DNA of 64,000 bases from Cylindrobasidium torrendii FP15055 ss-10 (taxonomy: Eukaryota > Basidiomycota > Agaricomycetes > Agaricales > Physalacriaceae), in the NCBI GenBank assembly GCA_000934385.1, contig KN880440.1, positions 1-64,000 on the forward strand. Reading direction: 5' to 3'. Positions 56,237-64,000 of the stretch are shown one piece after another. Made by a program: the position numbers and the translations under genes. How positions within the stretch are numbered: position 1 is the first letter of the stretch; the number at the start of each line of letters is the position of its first letter. Under the pieces are notes generated by a model. That model did not search any database. It was not told the DNA's origin and was given only the letters and a program-made list of their open reading frames with translations.

Positions 56237-57743
56237 CTAGTCGCGGAACTCGGGCTGAGAGCCCTGTGCAGCGAGGCGGCTCTCCAGGTTCCTGTAGCGG
56301 TCGGATGAGCATCGTCCACATGTAGATATGCCGGATGTCTATACCTGAGAGCTTCTTCCTTTGCCAACAATTCTTGACGCTTCTCATTGATCTCTCTTTG
56401 CACTCTAAGCTCGATTTCCCGAAGCTGCCCGACGTTAGCCCAACATTTTAATGCTGAATCAGAACACAAACCTTCTCTTCCTCGCGGCGCAACTGCTCCT
56501 CCTTCAGGCGCACACTTTGGTTTGCCATGTCCTCAGGAAGGATGGACTGGTCGTGCGGATCGTTGTGCACGTTGCGTGACAATTTCTCAGTACGGTACGT
56601 CTCGTACAATACGTCGTGGGTGAGAGACTTCAGGTCGGCAAGGTGTGAATTCAAGAGGGCGCTCCTCAGTCTGCTGAAGTCAGAGTGCTTCGGGTTGTCG
56701 ACCTCAGCGATTCCCCAGGGGTATATGCGCGCGCGAACGGGCTGGCCATCAATCTCGACTTCCTCTTCAGATCCAATAATAGCGAAAGGGAGCATGGCCT
56801 GGAATGCATGTTAACTACAAACAGTTGCGCCGAGGTTCGACCTACCCGCAACTCGCTGTTATCCTGAATGGTCTCTTCGTCGTCCTCTTCGACATCATAC
56901 GGGAAGTTGTAAACGGGTATATCATAGTGCTCAATGTCCTCCATAATCTGAAGTAGGTTAGTACGCTTTGCGCGGAATGTCAGAGCGACTGCACGAACGC
57001 GTTTCTTGAAGGACTTGAGTTCAGAGGCAGTCAGCGAGTCGGCCTTTCCAATAACGGGGATGACGTTGACGCGGGGGGACAGGCGGCGCATTAGTTCAAT
57101 GTCCATTTCGCGAAGCCTGTGCCAAGTCAGGCGTGACCGTAAAGGTTGACAGGGACATACGAGTGACCAGTGGGCGGAATGAAATACAGGAGTGCGTGAA
57201 TGCGGTTATCGCGGAAGCGGGGGTTGCGCTTGATACGCGACTCCTCAGCGAGAATATCGTCGTACTGGCGCTCGAGGTAGCCAACAATTTCTTGGAAGCT
57301 GTTGTATGTGAGAAGGCCAGTCTGGCAGCATGCAAGGAAGGTCGTACGCGAACTCATTGTCAATGTTATCGCCGAAACCGGGCGTGTCGACAATGGTAAG
57401 GGCAACACGGGCACCGTCCTCCTCCAGTTCTGCAGACATACAAGGCTCGAAAACGCGTCTAGAATGCAGTTGAATAGCGCGCACCAACATTGGCGGGCTT
57501 GATGCGGATGCCCTCCTCGACGTGTGCGGTTGTTGGGTCATCGGAGATCTTGTGCTGGAGCACCTCAGACTCGCAGAGGGTGTTCACGAAGGTGGTCCGT
57601 CCAGTGCCCGAAGCACCTAAGCCGGTACCGTATCAAACCCTGACTTGGGAGTAAAATACATGGCTCAACGCACCAACGACCATCAACGTGAATTGAACAC
57701 CCTTCTTGACTTTGTTTGCCCTGCGGCGACCAGCAAACGACAT
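56237..57743 (-). CDS. CDC11: Septin, Cdc11 group
   Basis: Start MSFAGRRRANKVKKGVQF, giving the basic lipid-binding region just before the GTPase domain. The P-loop is GASGTGRTT, with Arg where most GTPases have Lys, as in yeast Cdc11. Then VALTIVDTPGFGDNIDNE (G3), YDDILAEESRIKRNPRFRDNR, ALLYFIPPTGHSLREMDIEL, NVIPVIGKADSLT (G4, AKAD-like) and PWGIAEVDN. A C-terminal coiled coil follows (SVRLKEEQLRREEEKLREIE to NEKRQELLAKEEAL), ending GSQPEFRD. Septins polymerise into filaments and rings at the bud neck or septum in dividing hyphae; Cdc11 caps the rod in yeast. Exon 1 is 57674-57743, split inside the P-loop. The last intron lies just before the NLESRLAAQG end. Head-to-head with MSH1, 147 bp apart. 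Confidence 0.92.
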
Positions 57744-57890
57744 TTTCGAAAAATAAGGTGCGCGGGAGGAGAGCAAAAGGCGCGAAATGGACGATGCCGA
57801 CGTTCCGGCAATTTGAGGCTCCGCCGTGGCGTGATGCCTCTCGCGTCCAGTGTCACGTCAACCCCATATTCGAATTCTTGACATTGCTGT

Positions 57891-60800
57891 ATGAGCGCAC
57901 TATCCAAATGCGTTTGCCGCAGATTGCCCATTCAGCAAGGTGTACGACGCCTGAGCGCGCCGGCCACACCAACAGTAGCCACACGGCGTGTAAACTACGC
58001 TGACCTGCCAGAAAGACGTGTTCTGCCTGACGGGTCGCTGGCCAGGCCTTTGCCAGAGTGGGGACTCGACGGCGACGCGTCCGGTGCGCGTGAAAATACG
58101 CGAATATCTTGCTCTGTGCTGAATCTGAGTGTAGTTCCTAAGACCAGACGCCGGAGTCAGAAGGTGCCAATTGAAGATGCCAATTTGGAAATTGCACCCA
58201 GGAGGCGAAGGACAACAAAGGCAGTCCAAGAATCGGAGGTTGCAGAAACGACAGCGAAGCGCAGACGCAAGCCAGCAGTCAAGTCAACAGGTTCGTTGGA
58301 GTCGCGTTCAAGTTCATTTTGTATGTGATGCTGACTTGTGCAGATGACCCCACCGATGGTAAGCTTACTACAATTGTCAGTCAATATTCTTAAACTCCTC
58401 AGAACTAGAAACGCTGGAAGGTATGGACGTGTATGCATCTAGTGAGCAATATCTGACAATCCACAGACATTGAGCAGCCGAAGAAGACCCTCGCTCGAGA
58501 AATACGGGAGAACCTTGCGAAATTTCCCCACTGTCTATTACTCACCCGTGTTGGACAGTTCTACGAGGTAGTCTTGCCAACGTCTCCCCTCAAATGACGA
58601 CTAACCTGAACGATAGTCATATTTCGACCAAGCTGTCGAAATCTCCCAACTTCTCAATATTAAACTAGCTTCCCGAAAATGGGAAAACCAGCGCATTCAC
58701 ATGTGTGGCTTCCCTATCGCCCAGCTGGACAGGTACCTCAAAATTCTCGTCGAGCAGAACAAGAGGTTCGTAGCCATGTGCGAAGAATTCCCGCGGTACC
58801 AGCCTCAACTTGGCACGCGCACTTTCGAGCGGCGCGTAACACGAATCATCACGCCTGGCACACTCATCGACGAGTCTTTCCTCAACCAGTACGAGAACAA
58901 CTACCTTCTCTCCATAGGAACTCCAAACGCCTTGCTAACGGACAATGATGCACTCATTGGCCTCGCTTGGATAGACGTTTCCACCGGAGAGTTTTATACA
59001 AAGTCGTCCACTCTGGAATGTCTCCGTGACGATATCGCTAGGATTGGTCCTCGGGAGGTCGTTCTTGACTCACGAATACCTCGGACGCATCCTATCATCG
59101 AAGCGCTCAATGAGGACAAAAATTTTCTCTCGTTCATTTCTTGCGACTCGGTGTTAGCTCCCCCACCGACTCTACCTCCCGATGCTCCGCTGGAGCAAGT
59201 TACCGACGAGCTTGTAGAATCTAGCGAACCAGCCACTTCAGCGACCACATACACGCCCGAAGAAGCTCTGGCAATCGACTTCTTGACAACCTTTTTGAAA
59301 GACCATCTGCTGGAACACATGCCATCTCTCGCGACACCCAATCGCGAAAATGTCAATAACAGGATGGAGATAGACTCTCACACCATAAAGTCACTGGAAA
59401 TTCGCGAAAATATTCGGGAGGGTGGTCAGAAGGGCAGCCTCCTGAGTACGATCAAGCGCACGATCACGACGAGTGGCACCCGTCTTCTTCTGCGATGGCT
59501 ATGTGGGTACCTTTGAAAGCACAGATAAGAAGAGGCGCTGACGCTAAATAGGCTCACCGAGCACATCCATATCTGAAATAAACTCAAGACTGTCTCTTGT
59601 ACAGTTCTTCCATGCAAGACCATTTTTGCGCGAGGATCTCGCCAGTGTGCTTGGGAAAATCGAGGATGCCACCCGCATTGCGCAGAAGTTCTCGATGGGG
59701 CGGGGGGATGTCAGTGATCTGCTCGCCATTAAAAACACCACCAAGACATGGGCACTACTTCGAAAACAAGTGGAAACAGAAAAGGCAATAGAGGAGCGTG
59801 ATCGCGGTGAACACTTCAAGGCAACGGAGTGGGAGAGCCTCGAGAAACTTATGCGGCGGCTGGCGGACATGGAAGACTTGTCAACGAGGATAGAGAAGGC
59901 GCTGCATGCCGAAGTAGTAGGCTCCTCGCAAGACCCGTCGGCGGAAGAGGAAGAGGCAATGGTTGAGGATGGCATGGCACGCTCATGGCGGTATCCTACC
60001 ACCAAATGGAAAATTCGCCCAGAGTAAGTTTTTACCACATTGTGCAACTAGCTATTCACAAATTGCTTGCCAGATACTCACAGACACTAAAAACATTGCA
60101 CACACGCCTCAGCCGACTCCTTAGAGAGAAAGAGCAGATGGAGTCGAGTCTGCAGATGATTTACGGTATGTCCCAGCCTGGCTGGCTTGTTCATAAGCTG
60201 ACCGCTTACACACATAGACGCTCCATCTTTGACGATGCGCTCCTCGCCGGGTCTGGGATTACACGTTCACCTTGCCAAAGCAAAGCGGGATAGCCGGCGA
60301 CTGGACGACGATGCGGCATTCGTATCCATTCAAACGAGTAACACAACAGTCAGCTATTTGTACCCTGTACGGTCCACTGTCTCTAGGCCTTGGCAAGAAA
60401 TCTCAAACTTCAGTAGGAATGGTCCCGACTTGGTGCAGATATCTTCGACACCTCAATGAGATTAGTAGCGGAGGAAAAGGCAGCATTTGAAGAGCTGAGG
60501 CGAGAAGTTGTTCTCCATGCACCCATGCTTCGCCGGAATGCTCGAATCATGGACGAACTCGATGTCACCCTTTCTTTTGCCAACTTAGCCGCCGACATGA
60601 ACTTCGTTCGGCCAATACTGACAGAAGGGTAAATGCCTCGTTGCTGGAATACTGGTAAAAACTGATAATATGTCAGAAACGATTTCGAAGTTCACAATGC
60701 CCGGCATCCCAGCGTCGAGCTTGGTCTAATGACCAATGGCCGCATGTTCACACCCAACACCCTCGACATGAGGGAAAATTCACAGTTGCAAATCATCACG

Positions 60801-61401
60801 GGTCCCAACATGGCAGGCAAATCGACTCTCCTCCGCCAAACAGCGCTCATTGCTCTGCTTGCTCAAGCGGGCTCCTTCGTTCCCGCGGGCTATGCCCGTA
60901 TTGGCATCGTTGACAAGCTGTTCTCGCGAGTTGGCGCCAAAGACGATCTCTTCCACGACCGGAGTACATTCATGGTGGAGATGCTAGAAACCTCTGAGAT
61001 TCTGCGACGTGCTACACCACGCAGCCTGGTCATCATGGACGAGGTTGGACGGGGCACTACAATCAAGGACGGACTGGCTTTGGCCTATGCGACTATTCAC
61101 CACCTTGCCACCGTAAACCAATCGCGAACGTTATTTGCCACCCATTTCACGGAGTTGTCGGATATGTTGGGCTACTCCGAAGGTAATCCCTCTCCTGCAC
61201 CCTTTGACTCGGTTTCCTTTTTCTGCACAGACGTTGCTGAAGTCGAGGTGTGTCTCTTTCCCTCCTTCTAAAGGAGCTACCGTGAACTGAGTATGGCGGC
61301 AGAACGGGCGCTTTGCATACTCGTATCGCGTGCGTCCGGGGGTCAGCAAGGATAGCCACGGCCTGAAGGTTGCGCTCCTGGCAGGTATGCCACCACACTG
61401 A
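57891..61401 (+). CDS. MSH1: Mitochondrial MutS homolog Msh1
   Basis: The N-terminus is Arg-rich, a mitochondrial presequence ([20 protein letters not shown]). Two tiny exons (15 nt at 58344-58358 and 18 nt at 58403-58420) lie between exon 1, ending at 58290, and the MutS domain. Domain I has the mismatch-reading F-x-E in VGQFYESYF. The connector and core follow ([41 protein letters not shown]-like clamp helices). The ATPase domain has [16 protein letters not shown] (Walker A), [25 protein letters not shown] (Walker B) and [12 protein letters not shown]. Fungal Msh1 protects mitochondrial DNA by mismatch recognition. The likely end is LLAGMPPH followed by a stop at 61401, a common tail; an alternative splice there would add about 16 residues. 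Confidence 0.92.
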
Positions 61402-61577
61402 AGACTTCAAGGAAATCACCCCATCCAAGCATTGATCTAACTTACCTGGCTTACTAGCTACTACAGTATGCCCCCCAAACATTGATTACAGTGCACAATG
61501 GTGAGATAAGCATTGTCTAATTGTCCAAGGCCACGAACACGATTTAGCTCTTCGAGGTACCATCTAGTCCTAAGTGT

Positions 61578-64000
61578 TCAAACGCCCGTTCCCGCCATGC
61601 TATATAACGTCGGCCTGTCAGAACTCTCGTCCACCAGCCTGCGAAGGTAGCCATCATCCCTAGTCAGTAAGGCCTTCGGCGTATCGAATTCAACAATATT
61701 CCCTTGGTCAAGAACCATCTAATTGAGGCCAAGATTAGTTAACTTCTCCCCAGCGGCACTGGGAACGACGTACGATTCGGTCGAAGTCCATGACTGTGTG
61801 TAGACGATGCGCGACTGTGAGAAGGGTTACATCCCGTAGCTCGGTACGAAGCGATTTCTGTATGACGGCGTCGGTCTTGTAGTCTGGTTCGCCTTGTCAG
61901 CAACATGAACTTAGTTGGGAGAGGCCACTGACCTATCGATGACATGGCCTCGTCCAATATCATCAGCTTGCTAGATCTAACGAGGGCTCGAGCTAGAGCA
62001 AGGATTTGCCTTTGTCCGACACTGAAGTTTCCCCCACCACTGGCAACAATAGTATCCAGGTTGATCCCCGTCTCGCCTTCCTCATCTTGCAGAGAGTACA
62101 ATCCGGATGCGCGCAAGGCATCGTTGAGCGTCGCATCGTCGTACTGGGAGAACGGGTCAAGATTGTGGCGGAGTGTTCCGCTGAGAAGCTCGGGCTAGTA
62201 GACGATATCAGCGTGCGTAAGTGTTAAATGTGTTGGTGAGGACAGACCACTTGAGGGATGATGGTCACTTTGGCGCGCAGATCCTCTAAGTTGATAGCGC
62301 TCGTTTTCAGGCCATCATAGTAGACGTCCCCAGTAGTAGGGATGCATCGTAGAAGAGCCAATGTCAAGGAACTTTTCCCAGATCCCGTTCGTCCCACAAT
62401 GCCTACGCGTTCGCCGGACCTCACCTCGAAGTTGAGACTGTGCAATACCTCGGGGCCGTTCTGAAACATTGTTAGAGCGTTCAGTCGCCTCAACGAGAAA
62501 TAAATTCAACCTCAGTGTACTTTGCTGAAAGATTCTCGATTCGGAGGGTACCGCTGCTTGGCCAATACGCAGGTGGGACACCCCCTGCAGTGGCCTTCGA
62601 CTCTTTTTCGGCATCGATGTAGTGCGTAATGCGTTCCAAGCTAGATTGTGAGTAAGTATTCAGACTATTCGATGCCTGAAAACACAAACCTATTGGCTAG
62701 ACGGCGGTCAAAGGCGTGCAATTAAAACAAGCCTTCGTACGCACCTTCGATTTCTATGGCATTGAATTGGCGAAGCCATGTTAGTATACTGTTTGTGAAC
62801 ATCACTGAAAGGTAAGTCAGAAAACTTGAACACCTCGGAGCTCAATAGTCTTACTTCCTGTCATGATGGAAAATCCAGCATCCGACGCGCTTGCGCTATG
62901 ACCATGGCCATATACAAGGTAGAGCGCCAGCGACGCAGTAAAAACACCAGACACAAATTCCGTCCGAATACAGATCCATCTGTGCTGAGATTAGCACATA
63001 AGCGTGTAGCTAGATAGATAGATGACCCACCGATTAAGTATGAAGAAAGTCAAGGATGGGCGTGTCCATCGGTCCAGACGTGACATCAATTCGTCGGCGA
63101 AAAAGCCTTGTGCACCATATGCACGAATTGACACTGCGCCAGATACAGCTGCACCGAACCTGACATTCAAGGAGTGTTAAGTAACCAATGCATTTGCCAA
63201 CTGGTGAGTAAGACATACAGGCCGATGACAGGCGACTTCGCGTTGGATGTGATGCGTTTTACGGGGAGTTGCGCGCGCAAGTACACCTGCCCAAAAAGCA
63301 GCCCGACACAAACAAGGAATAGGGCAGGGAAAGAGAATGAAGGACTGAAATATAGAACCGCGCCGAGCTTGACGATCTGCTCCATCGAAATTTCACTGAT
63401 GCGAAATAGTTGATTGGATATTTCATTATCGACTGCCAGATACGTTAGTCAACTTGGACGGCTGATGCACACAGATTGGGACATACCTACTGCAATGTCG
63501 ACTGTTGTCCGTGCAATAACGCGAGACACCGGTGTACGGTCAAGCCATCTTAGGGAGTGAGATTAACAATCGGCAACCACATGCTGTGAGCACTGACCTC
63601 AGCGTCGTTGAAGTCACAGACTCGATGAGCTTTTGGTGAATGATACGAGCGGATCTTAAGGACCCGAAAGTCCAGAGCAGAGTCATACTCGAGAAGCAGA
63701 CCGAGACCATCAACACCAACACGGTGTACCATCCTAGATAGCTACACAAGGATGTTTAGACGGGCATGCGCGTTCGAGCAATACATACTGTCTTGCGTTG
63801 ACGTTTTCATGGCTCTTGTACAACGAAGCCCAGTGTCCAAGGTACCAGTTCAAGTAGGCCAAAAGGCCCTCCAAAACGAGCGCGGATCCCAGGAACAGCA
63901 ACCAGAAAAGGTAAGTAAATCGACTTAGATTCTTGGTGTACAACCCGACTGGAGCTTGCGGTCAGCTTGCATGTGTGATGACCCCATTGGAAAGCACTCA
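61578..64000 (-). CDS. ABC transporter, ABCC/MRP type, C-terminal half (5' part outside the window)
   Basis: The gene enters from the right edge, so only the second membrane domain and second nucleotide-binding domain are seen. Membrane helices occur between 63943 and 62690 (SRFTYLFWLLFLGSALVLEG, VLYFSPSFSFPALFLVCVGL). The linker to the ATPase has IENLSAKYTE. NBD2 has Walker A GIVGRTGSGKSSLTLALLR, VTIIPQ (Q-loop), the signature NFSVGQRQILALARAL, Walker B KLMILDEAMSSID and the H-loop LTVAHRLHTVMD. The C-terminus ends DRPTLYSMAGTGV. ABCC proteins pump organic anions, conjugates or drugs across the plasma or vacuolar membrane. Walker B and the D-loop are intact, so this half site looks active. 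Substrate cannot be told. Convergent with MSH1. Confidence 0.9.

Noticed and set aside
1..64000. transposons, retroelements or viral insertions
   Set aside because: No reverse transcriptase, transposase, integrase or long terminal repeats were seen; the only repeats are short and local.

Overview
This window is nuclear DNA from a filamentous basidiomycete fungus, most likely a mushroom-forming Agaricomycete. The genes are dense and split by many short introns (mostly 45-65 nt, GT...AG, often starting GTGCGT or GTATGT). The protein families fit this: fungal ERMES, Ies1, Cdc11 septin and mitochondrial Msh1, plus a tandem pair of DUF6593 proteins, a family typical of Basidiomycota. No transposon, virus, CRISPR array or bacterial-type operon was seen. 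About 32 genes are supported, including one tRNA. Most coding spans below were rebuilt by joining exons by eye; where exon sums are stated, the joined frame is open from start to stop.

Layout. 0.5-7 kb: a 4E-T-like eIF4E-binding protein (-), a LYRM2-like mitochondrial LYR protein (+), the spliceosomal Sm protein SmD2 (-) and the ribosome biogenesis factor Nop7/pescadillo (+). 7-18 kb: an Arf-GEF with Sec7 and PH domains (+), an unknown protein carrying three copies of a short motif (+), an alpha/beta-hydrolase-like protein (-), Rpb8 (+), a tubulin-tyrosine-ligase-like protein (-) and Mmm1 (+). 18-28 kb: a DHX29-type DEAH helicase (-), proline dehydrogenase (+), tRNA-Gly(CCC) (+) and a Gfo/Idh/MocA oxidoreductase (-). 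29-39 kb: an unknown protein (+), a Rab5 GTPase (+), an arrestin-like adaptor (-), two tandem DUF6593 genes (+) and a Ser-rich protein (-). 39-49.8 kb: an unknown helical protein (-), RNA polymerase III subunit Rpc37/RPC5 (-), a GPI-type secreted protein (-), a CDK11-like kinase (-), Cbf5/dyskerin (+) and a single-pass membrane protein (-). 50-64 kb: INO80 subunit Ies1 (+), a MIT-domain protein (-), septin Cdc11 (-), Msh1 (+) and the C-terminal half of an ABCC transporter (-), which runs off the right edge.

The genes do not form one pathway. They are mostly housekeeping: transcription (Rpb8, Rpc37, CDK11, Ies1), RNA processing and ribosome assembly (SmD2, Nop7, Cbf5), translation control (4E-T-like, DHX29-like), membrane traffic (Arf-GEF, Rab5, arrestin) and mitochondria (LYRM2, Mmm1, proline dehydrogenase, Msh1). 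Many neighbours are head-to-head with 40-150 bp between start codons, which implies shared bidirectional promoters. The most notable observations concern gene structure: an apparent GA-AG intron and micro-exons in SmD2, a GC-AG intron in RPC37, and micro-exons in MSH1 and the 4E-T-like gene. Among the proteins, the tandem DUF6593 pair and the three-motif protein stand out. I found no clear undescribed multi-gene system.
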